Virus record (IMG/VR): IMGVR_UViG_3300048828_000112
Location: 1 to 21,290 of that record
Reading direction: 5' to 3' (one strand)
DNA length: 21,290 nucleotides
DNA from: a virus
Below are positions 14,599 through 21,094 of this stretch, piece after piece. Numbering within the stretch: the stretch's first letter is position 1; every line of letters starts with the position of its first letter. The notes below the pieces were generated by a model. That model was not told the origin of the DNA. It worked only from the letters and a program-made list of their open reading frames with translations, and made no database searches. The position numbers were made by a program, and so were the translations under genes.

Positions 14599-14642
14599 TT
14601 ATCTTTTCTTATCTTATCTAAATGCTTGAGGGTGGCTTAAGC
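14599..14642. repeat. Copy B of an imperfect repeat shared with the DUF1376-like gene
   Basis: The 21 bases at 14599-14619 (minus strand AGATAAGATAAGAAAAGATAA) are identical to 19094-19114. Both copies also share AAGCATT and an upstream GCTTAAGC (14635-14642 and 19135-19142), with a 5-nt length difference between. Copy B is non-coding, just after the large-terminase stop. Copy A encodes part of an RAKALRKDKIRKDN linker. Confidence 0.7.
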
Positions 14643-14648
14643 ACCGCT

Positions 14649-15860
14649 TCAATAAATGTGATATTCACCTAAACTTGGATTCTGTAATTGATAGCTAACT
14701 GCATACCTCAACGCATCAATAGCGTGATTAAAATTATCTACTGGTGTTTGTGATTTCTTCTCTAACCAACAATAGTTATTTAACTCTTTAATTAATTCTG
14801 TACTATCTTCAGTAATTACTAAATCATAATCTTGTAATAAACTAATACCAAATGTTATTGAACCTTGACCTTTAATTGCTGGTACTACATTACAATCTCT
14901 GCTTAGCTCTGTGATTAATCTTGGTTCTGCTGAATCACCTACTATTAAATTATCTGCTGCAAACTTCTTGTTAAGTTGTAATATCTCACTTGTAGTTAAT
15001 TTAGTTTGGTAGAAACATAGTTGTATATAGATAACTTTATTTTCTTTATCTATACTTGTTTTAACTAATGTTGAGGGGTCATTGCTAAATCCATAATCTT
15101 GGCCATAAACAACTTTACCTACTTGTTTAAATTCTCCAATGCTCCAATCAGTAAATATAACACCTTCTGCTTTATCTAACCAACTACCTTCTATTGTATG
15201 CTTGTATCTATTAGGCCTTCTAACCTTCATTGTTTCAATCTGCTTAATATAGCTTTCTGAAAGGTTATCTATATTATCTAAATATGTAGTATGTATATAG
15301 GTAGTATCTTCTTTAGTTATGTTACTACCAGCAGAAACACCTCTATCTTCAAACCAACGCTTATAAATGAAATGTTCTTTGGTTGTTGGATTCAATATTA
15401 ATATAACTCGATTCTCTTGTATTTTATTTCTTACAGTTAAATCAATCTTATCAAATATATCTTCATCATTTAATTCTTCTGCTTCATCCATTACCCAAGT
15501 AGTAATGCCTTGTAAAGATTTAAGATTTGCTGTTTGGTCGCCTGAGCTTGTTTTAATACCTCTAAATATTATCTTGCTACCATTGCCTTTATTAATTATC
15601 TCATCTTTTGTTATTTTGAATTGGTCAATAACTCCAAGCAGTTCTAACTTTTCTATAAACTCAGGTATGATTGAAATACCAGCAGCCCTCAACGTATATC
15701 TTGTAAATAATATTGTATGTCCAGCTTGATAGGTTAATAGTAATAGTACTGAGTTAACAGCAAATGATTTGCCTGAACCTCGACCACCAGTTACAATAAA
15801 GTACCTAGCAAATGATTCATCTAATACTAAATACTTTTTATTGAGCTTTAATCCGTGCAA
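14649..15860 (-). CDS. terL: Terminase large subunit, PBSX/Terminase_3-like (403 aa)
   Basis: The ATP-driven DNA-packaging motor and nuclease. N-terminal ATPase: Walker A GGRGSGKS at residues 25-32, Walker B TWVMDEAEEL with Asp125-Glu126, and coupling motif ILNPT at 155-159. C-terminal RNase-H-like nuclease: Asp255 in YGQDYGF, Asp309 in VGDSAEP, and Asp382 in NHAIDALRYAV. These are the expected three acidic residues, so the enzyme looks intact. The frame has no ATG near its beginning. A TAA lies upstream, and the only standard start before the Walker motif is a TTG at 15860, overlapping the small-terminase gene by 23 nt. Overall length fits the family. The transcript is closed by two terminators downstream. 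Confidence 0.92.
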   Translation of the reverse strand: MHGLKLNKKYLVLDESFARYFIVTGGRGSGKSFAVNSVLLLLTYQAGHTILFTRYTLRAAGISIIPEFIEKLELLGVIDQFKITKDEIINKGNGSKIIFRGIKTSSGDQTANLKSLQGITTWVMDEAEELNDEDIFDKIDLTVRNKIQENRVILILNPTTKEHFIYKRWFEDRGVSAGSNITKEDTTYIHTTYLDNIDNLSESYIKQIETMKVRRPNRYKHTIEGSWLDKAEGVIFTDWSIGEFKQVGKVVYGQDYGFSNDPSTLVKTSIDKENKVIYIQLCFYQTKLTTSEILQLNKKFAADNLIVGDSAEPRLITELSRDCNVVPAIKGQGSITFGISLLQDYDLVITEDSTELIKELNNYCWLEKKSQTPVDNFNHAIDALRYAVSYQLQNPSLGEYHIY

Positions 15861-16179
15861 TGATATTTCTGAAATCGTGGTTTACTTCTTCTGTAGTATT
15901 TAAATCAACAGTATCTTTTAAGTTACCATACAAATTATTATATATAGCGTTAAAAGCATTTACATCACCTTTATCAATAGCTTTATTAACTAATGCCTCA
16001 ACCATTAAATACTCTTTACTTTGCCATTCTGCTTTACCATCTACATCAACTTTCTTAACCATTAAGCTAAGTATCTCTTTGATAATTGTGCTTCTATTCT
16101 TTGCACCTTTTGGTTTGCCTTTTGGATTTCCTGATTTACCTTTTGTCCATTGGTGTTTTACTATATCTTCTTTTGACAT
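15838..16179 (-). CDS. terS: Terminase small subunit-like protein, DUF5681-type (113 aa)
   Basis: A small basic-N-terminal protein immediately upstream of, and overlapping, the large terminase. Residues about 13-30 are KGKSGNPKGKPKGAKNRS, the Gly/Pro/Lys-rich 'GNPkGrPkGskN' signature of DUF5681 proteins that precede phage terminases. The rest is helical (TIIKEILSLMVKKVDVDG, LMVEALVNKAIDKGDVNAFN), fitting a DNA-recognising helical bundle that would form a ring with the motor. It starts at an ATG at 16179 with a 50-nt gap from the 126-aa gene, which holds no other feature that I can see. The role in selecting viral DNA for packaging is inferred from position and family. Confidence 0.75.
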   Translation of the reverse strand: MSKEDIVKHQWTKGKSGNPKGKPKGAKNRSTIIKEILSLMVKKVDVDGKAEWQSKEYLMVEALVNKAIDKGDVNAFNAIYNNLYGNLKDTVDLNTTEEVNHDFRNIIARIKAQ

Positions 16180-16229
16180 CTTCTGTTGTATTTGTGCTGT
16201 ATTTATTTAAAAACATTAATAGTTTCTTT

Positions 16230-16610
16230 TCAATTATTTTTATTTTCTCTTTCGTATTCATATTCATTAAATAACCTTTTCATTGTTTCTACTAATCCCC
16301 TAACACAACTACCACAGCTTGATGTTTCTTTATTAGTTTTAAATACTCTATTATGTATTTTAATTAGTTCTTTTTGTTCTATGCTATTAACTACGTTTTT
16401 ATTAATACTAAAGAATCCTTTTAAATAGATATATTCATCTTCATTTAAACATTCTATATTTTTATAAGGAAACATTTTATTTAACTTTTCTTTTCTTGTA
16501 TCGCATCCACAATCTTTTCCAAGTTTATCAAATATCCAATCAGTAGCTTGTTTAATTCCTGTGGCTTTTGTAATCTTTTCTACTGTATCTCCAAGACCTT
16601 TACTTTTCAT
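16230..16610 (-). CDS. Conserved Bacteroidota-phage protein with paired Cys motifs (126 aa)
   Basis: The sequence starts MKSKGLGDTVEKITKATGIK and has CGCDTRKEKLNKMFPY near residues 34-49 and SCGSCVRGLVETMKRLFNEY near 98-117. Proteins with 'KGLGDT.ekit.atGIk', 'DCGC..RkekLNklFPy' and a later 'CGSC' are very common just upstream of the terminase genes in Bacteroidota phages. The two Cys pairs (CxC and CxxC) could form one metal site. Function is unknown. Position before the small terminase suggests a link to packaging or late-gene control. The start overlaps the end of the sigma-like gene by 11 nt. Confidence 0.7.
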   Translation of the reverse strand: MKSKGLGDTVEKITKATGIKQATDWIFDKLGKDCGCDTRKEKLNKMFPYKNIECLNEDEYIYLKGFFSINKNVVNSIEQKELIKIHNRVFKTNKETSSCGSCVRGLVETMKRLFNEYEYERENKNN

Positions 16611-17109
16611 TAATCTTTTTTTTTATTTGCTTAATACAATTATTTATAGTTCTCCACACTACAACGTGTGATATATTAGTTGCTGCGGATAATTTTCTTA
16701 TACTGTGAAACTTTTTTCTATATAGATTAAATAGCTTTTTATCAAACCAATAAAATTCATTAACAATATCATCTACCATTTGTTCTATATCAACATAGGG
16801 TTCTGTATCTGCTTTTATTATGTTTTTAAGGTCTTTATTTATTATAATATCTTTATCATTTTTAATTGTATCAATAAAAATATTTCGCATCATCTTATAT
16901 ATAAACGCTTTATTTAAAGAATCGTTATACAGTATGTCTTTAATTTTTACTTTACCACTATCTATTTTGCTATGTAAAGCAATATAAAAGTCGTGTAATA
17001 AATCTTTTGATGGTATCTTACTATTTTTGCTTATTTCTTCAGCCATAGATAGCCAAACCTTTTCATCTCTTACCAAGATGTGTAATATATTATTTACTTC
17101 TGTATTCAT
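16600..17109 (-). CDS. RNA polymerase sigma-factor-like / HTH regulator (169 aa)
   Basis: A basic, helical protein laid out like a small sigma-70-family factor. Residues about 33-50 (SKDLLHDFYIALHSKID) correspond to the 'DLvQdvflkl' helix of region 2.1. Residues about 65-85 (LNKAFIYKMMRNIFIDTIKN) correspond to the 'ayly.iarN..iD..R' region 2.3-2.4 helix. Residues about 135-165 (HSIRKLSAATNISHVVVWRT) form a region-4-like helix-turn-helix. Such proteins occur before the terminase genes in many Bacteroidota phages and are plausible late-transcription activators. A copy of the promoter-like element lies inside this gene. It overlaps the nuclease gene upstream by 20 nt. It could instead be a non-sigma DNA-binding regulator. 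Confidence 0.6.
   Translation of the reverse strand: MNTEVNNILHILVRDEKVWLSMAEEISKNSKIPSKDLLHDFYIALHSKIDSGKVKIKDILYNDSLNKAFIYKMMRNIFIDTIKNDKDIIINKDLKNIIKADTEPYVDIEQMVDDIVNEFYWFDKKLFNLYRKKFHSIRKLSAATNISHVVVWRTINNCIKQIKKKINEK
16900..16929 (-). promoter_or_regulatory. Putative phage late promoter, copy 3 (inside the sigma-like gene)
   Basis: Minus strand TATAAC (16924-16929), 10 nt, ATAAAGCGTTTATA (16900-16913). It matches 26 of 30 positions with the copy before the tail module, with the same spacing. It lies within coding sequence (YNDSLNKAFI), so codon constraints may explain part of the match. If active it would drive the 126-aa, small and large terminase genes. Confidence 0.35.
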
Positions 17110-17440
17110 CTAATTCAAGCAATAAATTAACAAAGTCATCATATTGTAAAGCAATGTAATCTTTTTCAAAGTTTTTAGTAAATACAACTACTGGTGTTTT
17201 TAAAGTTCCCCTTGCATCTCCTTCGCTTTGTTCTAATGCTTTCCAGATGTTTAATTTTTCTTGATTTTTACATTCCCAGCTATATTCAGATAGTATTCCA
17301 CTTGTAGTTAAAATATCACCTTTAAAGCTGAGACCGCCTGAATTGGGCGTCCTTTTTATATCTGTTTTAAAAAGTTTAGCTAAATTTTTAGCGATTTTTA
17401 GCTCGAACCTTTTGCCTTTTTGATTTGCATTTAAACTCAT
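17090..17440 (-). CDS. PD-(D/E)XK-like endonuclease / Holliday-junction-resolvase-like (116 aa)
   Basis: A small nuclease candidate with the expected order of catalytic residues: Glu13 in GKRFELKIA, Asp42 in FKGDIL, and ECK (Glu56-Cys57-Lys58) in YSWECKNQ, followed by a Gln at 71. The Asp...ExK spacing and surrounding beta strands fit the PD-(D/E)XK core seen in archaeal-type resolvases and phage recombination nucleases. TPVVVFTKN near residues 82-90 fits the last core strand. It would act on branched or flapped DNA during replication or recombination, or before packaging. It starts in an ATGA overlap with the 54-aa gene and ends overlapping the sigma-like gene. Substrate is unknown. Confidence 0.7.
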   Translation of the reverse strand: MSLNANQKGKRFELKIAKNLAKLFKTDIKRTPNSGGLSFKGDILTTSGILSEYSWECKNQEKLNIWKALEQSEGDARGTLKTPVVVFTKNFEKDYIALQYDDFVNLLLELDEYRSK

Positions 17441-17601
17441 AATTTTTGAAAATGTTTTCTTATTATTGCTCCTAGTTCTGCATTGTTAGGATATAACCTA
17501 CACAAAAAAGCAATGCTATATTCAATAGGAGTATCAGGACTAACATAATAGTTGTCCTTTGTTTGTCTATACTCATTTATATTTCTTTTTTTATTCTTCA
17601 A
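17437..17601 (-). CDS. 54-aa small protein with TTG start
   Basis: This 55-codon frame (including stop) has a TAA only three codons before the proposed TTG at 17601 and contains no ATG. The TTG is preceded by TAAAATATA, the A/T-rich leader seen before other starts. The product contains NINEYRQTKDNYYVSPDTP followed by EYSIAFLCRLYPNNAELGAI and ends RKHFQKL, a balanced, protein-like composition. Its TGA overlaps the nuclease ATG (ATGA), and its 5' end overlaps the 32-aa gene by 11 nt. Function is unknown; no membrane segment. I prefer it to a 34-codon ATG frame in the same DNA because of the overlaps and composition. Confidence 0.6.
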   Translation of the reverse strand: MKNKKRNINEYRQTKDNYYVSPDTPIEYSIAFLCRLYPNNAELGAIIRKHFQKL

Positions 17602-17689
17602 TATATTTTATATATATGTTTGTCAATAAACATCCACACAAAAAAACTATAATATGCGAGATAAAAAGCCAAGTAATTATTTCAGTCAT
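17591..17689 (-). CDS. 32-aa single-span membrane micro-protein
   Basis: The ORF starts at an ATG at 17689 that overlaps the stop of the 87-aa gene (ATGA) and ends with TAA at 17591. The product (MTEIITWLFISHIIVFLCGC then LLTNIYIKYIEE) has one hydrophobic stretch of about 20 residues, two Cys inside it and a charged C-terminus, so it is probably an inner-membrane peptide. Such tiny membrane proteins in phages may interfere with host membrane functions or superinfection, but nothing in the sequence says which. The exact overlap and the lack of any gap are the main evidence. Confidence 0.55.
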   Translation of the reverse strand: MTEIITWLFISHIIVFLCGCLLTNIYIKYIEE

Positions 17690-17949
17690 TGTTTAAATGT
17701 ATTAAATTTTTTCTTAAGTTCAGCAGTTTCTTTATATGCTTTTACATTTTGTATAGTTAATAAAGTTTGTTTTTTATTTATTTCATCTAACATTAACCTT
17801 AACTCAATAATACATTTTAAACTATCTTGCAACGTTTCTACCGCATCTAATTTACTTTGTGTTACTCTACCAGCTTTTAAACCTTCTTGTGCCTTTAAAA
17901 GCAATATTTCTAATTTGTTCTTTGTTATTGTATAATCTAAATCTGTCAT
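17686..17949 (-). CDS. Coiled-coil hypothetical protein (87 aa)
   Basis: A small all-helical protein. The N-terminal half has LEILLLKAQEGLKAGRVTQS near residues 13-32. The second half (LKCIIELRLMLDEINKKQTL, AELKKKFNTF) shows heptad spacing typical of a coiled coil. No catalytic motif or membrane segment. It starts in an ATGA overlap with the 79-aa gene and ends in an ATGA overlap with the 32-aa gene, so it is part of a tightly coupled early/middle operon downstream of the replication ATPase. I do not recognise a family; an accessory role in replication is only suggested by neighbours. Confidence 0.65.
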   Translation of the reverse strand: MTDLDYTITKNKLEILLLKAQEGLKAGRVTQSKLDAVETLQDSLKCIIELRLMLDEINKKQTLLTIQNVKAYKETAELKKKFNTFKQ

Positions 17950-18185
17950 TGTTTTAAATCTTCTGAGTATAATAATTCATCACCTAATTGTTTATCTAGC
18001 GTTTTAATAGTTCTGTATATTTCTATACTTCTTCTTTTAACTTCATCTTTTTCTCCTTTAGTTGAATCTGTACCTAAATGCGCATATAATGAGCAATCTA
18101 TTCTTAATAATTCATCTATTTTTTGTTTATCAGTCCAACTTGTAAACTGCATAAACTTTTCTATGTCTTTGTATGTGTATCTCAT
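17946..18185 (-). CDS. Conserved small phage protein (79 aa)
   Basis: A charged helical protein with KIDELLRIDCSLYAHLGTDS near residues 22-41 followed by KGEKDEVKRRSIEIYRTIKT near 43-62. 'kidelLriDa.mYt.lG.dStk.erd.vKr.sr.IYk.Ik.id' is a pattern I have seen in small replication-region proteins of Bacteroidota phages, without assigned function. The ATG overlaps the stop of the ATPase gene (ATGA) and its stop overlaps the 87-aa gene, so it is probably made in proportion to the ATPase. It could be an ATPase partner or loader-type factor; that is only a contextual guess. Confidence 0.65.
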   Translation of the reverse strand: MRYTYKDIEKFMQFTSWTDKQKIDELLRIDCSLYAHLGTDSTKGEKDEVKRRSIEIYRTIKTLDKQLGDELLYSEDLKQ

Positions 18186-19036
18186 TTTTTTTGTTTTAAT
18201 ACGTTATTACCACCAATAGTAAATCCTAATCCACTATTATAATCAAATCTTAGTGGCTCTCCTAGCATTGTAGGTTTGCCACCAGTTTCTTTATCTTTAA
18301 TTTTATATACGTGTACTTCAGTCATCATCCAAAGTTTATCGTGTGAAATTAACCTATGTAAACAAATAAAATTATCTACTCTATTTGGAAACACTTGTCC
18401 ACCTTCACAATCTGCTTTTCTTGGTGGTTGTATATGTCCGTTTAATTGATGGTCTGGTGGATATACACGCCTTGCAGCTTCAGTTTGTGGATGCATTGCA
18501 ATAAACATTGTTTTGCCTGTTTTATTACAAAACTCTCTAACATCATTACAAACTTGATAATTACGTTCAAATTGTGAAATTCTTCTATCGTGGTTAATAC
18601 CAGTATAAGGGTCAATAAAACATCCATCACAATCTTCTGCTTCAAATATCTTTAATAGTTCTTTATGGTTGTAAAGTTTTCTATTATCAATAAATTTAAA
18701 ATACTTACTAATTTCATCGTGGTAAAATAAATATTCGTTTAAATCTTTAATTGTTTCACCTGTCCACATTTGTATTATATCACGCTTTAATTGTCCAGCA
18801 TTATTTTCTCCTGACCAGATGCACCACTTCTTTCCGTGTATTTTACTTAGTGCAGTTAAATACCATAATATAAAATTAGTTTTACCAACATTATCTAAAC
18901 CAAGAAACATATTAAAGTTGCCATTCTTATAAAGAAAGTAATCATCTAATAAACAACCAATACCAATACCTTTTTTAATTCTACCTTCTTTAAATGCTTT
19001 TAAATATGGTACTGTAGCTTTATCTTCTAAAATCAT
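18182..19036 (-). CDS. RecA/DnaB-like AAA ATPase of the replication module (284 aa)
   Basis: A P-loop ATPase with a variant Walker A, GLDNVGKT (residues 46-53), a candidate catalytic Glu77 in WCIWSGEN, a Walker B-like CDGCFIDPYTG with Asp142, and FIAMHPQ near 178-184, the position of a sensor residue in RecA/DnaB-fold enzymes. The downstream RVYPPDHQLNGHIQPPRKAD segment and a basic VHVYKIKDKETGG loop are similar to phage helicase/RepA-type ATPases. It lacks a primase or N-terminal DnaB domain, so it may be a minimal helicase or a recombination/loader ATPase. The ATG overlaps the stop of the DUF1376-like gene (ATGA), which strengthens a replication role. Confidence 0.75.
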   Translation of the reverse strand: MILEDKATVPYLKAFKEGRIKKGIGIGCLLDDYFLYKNGNFNMFLGLDNVGKTNFILWYLTALSKIHGKKWCIWSGENNAGQLKRDIIQMWTGETIKDLNEYLFYHDEISKYFKFIDNRKLYNHKELLKIFEAEDCDGCFIDPYTGINHDRRISQFERNYQVCNDVREFCNKTGKTMFIAMHPQTEAARRVYPPDHQLNGHIQPPRKADCEGGQVFPNRVDNFICLHRLISHDKLWMMTEVHVYKIKDKETGGKPTMLGEPLRFDYNSGLGFTIGGNNVLKQKK

Positions 19037-19440
19037 TGGTCAAGAAGTTTTTGCACTTCATCATTTACTTTTAATAAATTATCATTTGCGTAATTATCTT
19101 TTCTTATCTTATCTTTTCTTAATGCTTTAGCCCTGCTTAAGCCCCCCTTCTTTCCGTTGCTTACATTTCGCTTGTGTTCTACTAAGCGTTGCTGGTGTTG
19201 TTCATCTAGCCATTTAATACTAATAGTTTCTTCTTCTATCTTAAATAACTCAGCATCTACTAAAGCACTCCATTGTTTAGGTATTAATGTTTTTATTTGA
19301 TTTCTTGAAACTTTACATTCTTTGCTCCAATAGTAGCAGCAAACTTTGATAAATGCACCTTGAACATCTAAGTCCATAAATGATATACTGCCTGTAATCC
19401 ATTGGTTAGGATAAAATTTAAAATATGGTAATTCTTTCAT
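19033..19440 (-). CDS. Short DUF1376-like replication-associated protein (135 aa)
   Basis: The N-terminal 90 residues (LPYFKFYPNQWITGSISFMD, GAFIKVCCYYWSKECKVSR) match the winged-helix-like domain of DUF1376 proteins found at the start of phage replication-initiator or helicase-loader proteins. After about residue 96 comes a basic linker, NGKKGGLSRAKALRKDKIRK, and a short acidic end. Family members commonly have a further C-terminal domain of 100 residues or more, so this version looks minimal or truncated, although its stop overlaps the ATPase ATG neatly. Likely role: recruiting the adjacent ATPase to DNA. The linker region carries the repeat copy shared with 14599-14642. Confidence 0.65.
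   Translation of the reverse strand: MKELPYFKFYPNQWITGSISFMDLDVQGAFIKVCCYYWSKECKVSRNQIKTLIPKQWSALVDAELFKIEEETISIKWLDEQHQQRLVEHKRNVSNGKKGGLSRAKALRKDKIRKDNYANDNLLKVNDEVQKLLDQ
19094..19142. repeat. Copy A of the imperfect repeat, inside the DUF1376-like gene
   Basis: Positions 19094-19114 are identical to 14599-14619 (21 bases), and GCTTAAGC at 19135-19142 corresponds to 14635-14642. Here the DNA encodes the Lys/Arg-rich linker of the replication protein. Confidence 0.7.
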
Positions 19441-19442
19441 AA

Positions 19443-19856
19443 TTATATAGTTATTTTTTTAAAATGTTTTATATTAAAAATTGTTCTTGGTTTTTTGCCT
19501 TTTGTTTTAAAAACATCTTCACCTTGTTTATTTTGTTTTACTAAATAAAGTAAATTTTGATAATATATACATTTTTCTTCTAAATCATAAACTATAAAAA
19601 CTGGTATAACATCAGTATCATTGTAAAATTCAATTCTTTTATCTATTTGCCATTGTGGTAATCCGTGTCCATCAAAAGGAGGTGATTTAAATATTTCTTG
19701 TGTTTTAATTTCTCCACAATGCCATTTATCATTCTCCTTAAACATTATATCAACTTGCATATAAGAAACACCAATTTTACTAAAATAATCTCTAATTTTT
19801 TCTTCACCTTCTAAACCTATTTTAATTTGCTCTATATTATCTTCAAACCAGCTCAT
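19443..19856 (-). CDS. PD-(D/E)XK-like nuclease family protein (137 aa)
   Basis: A small protein with a nuclease-like core: Glu18/Glu19 in GLEGEEKIRDYF, Asp36 in MQVDIMFK and EIK (Glu49-Ile50-Lys51) in WHCGEIKTQE, giving the Asp...ExK arrangement of PD-(D/E)XK enzymes. A conserved-looking loop, SPPFDGHGLPQWQIDKRIEF (residues 58-77), follows; I have seen 'F..PPfdGHGLp..Q...R' in small phage proteins of this kind. Its ATG overlaps the stop of the methyltransferase (ATGA), so the two are co-translated. Possible roles are DNA recombination or repair, host DNA degradation, or a nuclease paired with the methylase. Which one applies cannot be decided from sequence. Confidence 0.6.
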   Translation of the reverse strand: MSWFEDNIEQIKIGLEGEEKIRDYFSKIGVSYMQVDIMFKENDKWHCGEIKTQEIFKSPPFDGHGLPQWQIDKRIEFYNDTDVIPVFIVYDLEEKCIYYQNLLYLVKQNKQGEDVFKTKGKKPRTIFNIKHFKKITI

Positions 19857-21094
19857 ATTCTTTTTTTAATTAATTCATAATAATTTTTTTCAATTTCAAT
19901 ACCAGTTGCAAACCTATTAGTTTGTTTACAAGCAAGTAAAGTACTACCACCACCAGCAAAAGGTTCTAATATGTTGTCATTTTCCTTACTACTTTTTTTA
20001 ATTAAATACTGTAAAATATCTTGTGGTTTTTCTGTTGGGTGTATGTTTTTACTTGGTTCAATTCTTTTATAATTTAAAACATCTCTGTCTCTTGTTCCGT
20101 TTAAATCTTTCCATTTTTTATTATATCCAAAATATATTATATCATAACTATTGCCATAAGTTTTTAAATCACCCATTCCAATAATTTGTCTATCCCATAT
20201 CAAAACATTTTTAATATTTAAATATTTTTCTATAATTGGTTTTATTTCATTAATGTAATTTATGTTTCCGAATAAATAAAAATGTGCATCATCTTTTAGT
20301 AAAGGCACACTTAATTTTAGAACATCATCAAATAATTTTACTGTATCTTCAATTTTATCATTTTTAATTTTGTTTTTATTGTTCCAACCACTTTTAAAGT
20401 CCATACCATAAGGAGGGTCGCTTAATAATAAATCAAAACTTTTTTCTTTTAAATCCTTTAATACAACTCTACTATCTCCTAAAATTATTTTTTGATTTGT
20501 GTTAATATTTATTATAGGTTTTTCAAACTCTAACTTTTTTGTTTTAAAGTTCTCTTTCTTTTCCTCTTTCTTTATTTCTTTATAAGCAGCATTAATACTT
20601 ACTTCACCTGTTGCAAGTTTTGCTTTTATTTCTTCTGGTGCTTTCTCTTGTATCTTTTTTACTTTAGCTATTGTATCTTTTCCAACACTTGCAACCTTTC
20701 CTATTTTTTCTATTGTTCTACCCTGTTCTGATATAAGTACAGGGTTACCACTTAACATTCTTTCTTTTGCCTGTGCTTTAAAAACTTCTTCTAATTGTAA
20801 TCCTAAAACACTTCTTTGGTAATTACTTAAATTTCTTCTACCAAATTGATTAAGTATCATCCATTCTTTAACTGCTTCTTCACTACTAAAATTTTTACTT
20901 TTAGTTTCAAACTCTAAGTTCCATTGTTTTGCAATGTTGTATCTATTGTGGCCATCAATTATATAATTATTCCATAATATTATCTTTTCTCTAACACCTT
21001 CTTCTAAACAATTATCTTCAAGTTGTTTATACTCTTCAGTAGTTAGTGGTGGTATTAATTTTTTAAATTCTTCTTTTATTTCAATTTGTTTCAT
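19853..21094 (-). CDS. ParB-like domain fused to a DNA methyltransferase (413 aa)
   Basis: I prefer the ATG at 21094 (MKQIEIKEEFKKLIPPLTTE); an in-frame ATG at 21118 would add eight residues. Residues about 1-130 form a ParB/Srx-like nuclease-fold domain with the signature LWNNYIIDGHNRYNIAKQW (GHNRY at 48-52), followed by a helix-turn-helix-like region (IEKIGKVASVGKDTIAKVKK). Residues about 200-413 are an S-adenosylmethionine-dependent amino-methyltransferase with catalytic DPPY at 226-229, HPTEKP at 352-357 and the cofactor motif EPFAGGGST at 377-385. DPPY preceding FxGxG is the beta-class order. It probably methylates adenine or the N4 of cytosine in phage DNA, for protection from restriction or for regulation. 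It overlaps the preceding gene by 14 nt. Confidence 0.85.
   Translation of the reverse strand: MKQIEIKEEFKKLIPPLTTEEYKQLEDNCLEEGVREKIILWNNYIIDGHNRYNIAKQWNLEFETKSKNFSSEEAVKEWMILNQFGRRNLSNYQRSVLGLQLEEVFKAQAKERMLSGNPVLISEQGRTIEKIGKVASVGKDTIAKVKKIQEKAPEEIKAKLATGEVSINAAYKEIKKEEKKENFKTKKLEFEKPIININTNQKIILGDSRVVLKDLKEKSFDLLLSDPPYGMDFKSGWNNKNKIKNDKIEDTVKLFDDVLKLSVPLLKDDAHFYLFGNINYINEIKPIIEKYLNIKNVLIWDRQIIGMGDLKTYGNSYDIIYFGYNKKWKDLNGTRDRDVLNYKRIEPSKNIHPTEKPQDILQYLIKKSSKENDNILEPFAGGGSTLLACKQTNRFATGIEIEKNYYELIKKRI

Noticed and set aside
17472-17576. 34-codon ATG frame on the minus strand encoding a hydrophobic peptide (MSIDKQRTTIM then a membrane-like segment)
   Set aside because: It overlaps the 54-aa TTG frame almost completely. 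The TTG frame has better composition, an A/T-rich leader and an exact ATGA overlap with the nuclease gene; the hydrophobicity looks like an out-of-frame artefact.
18442-18645. 67-codon minus-strand frame inside the ATPase gene
   Set aside because: Out-of-frame shadow within a gene with clear ATPase motifs.
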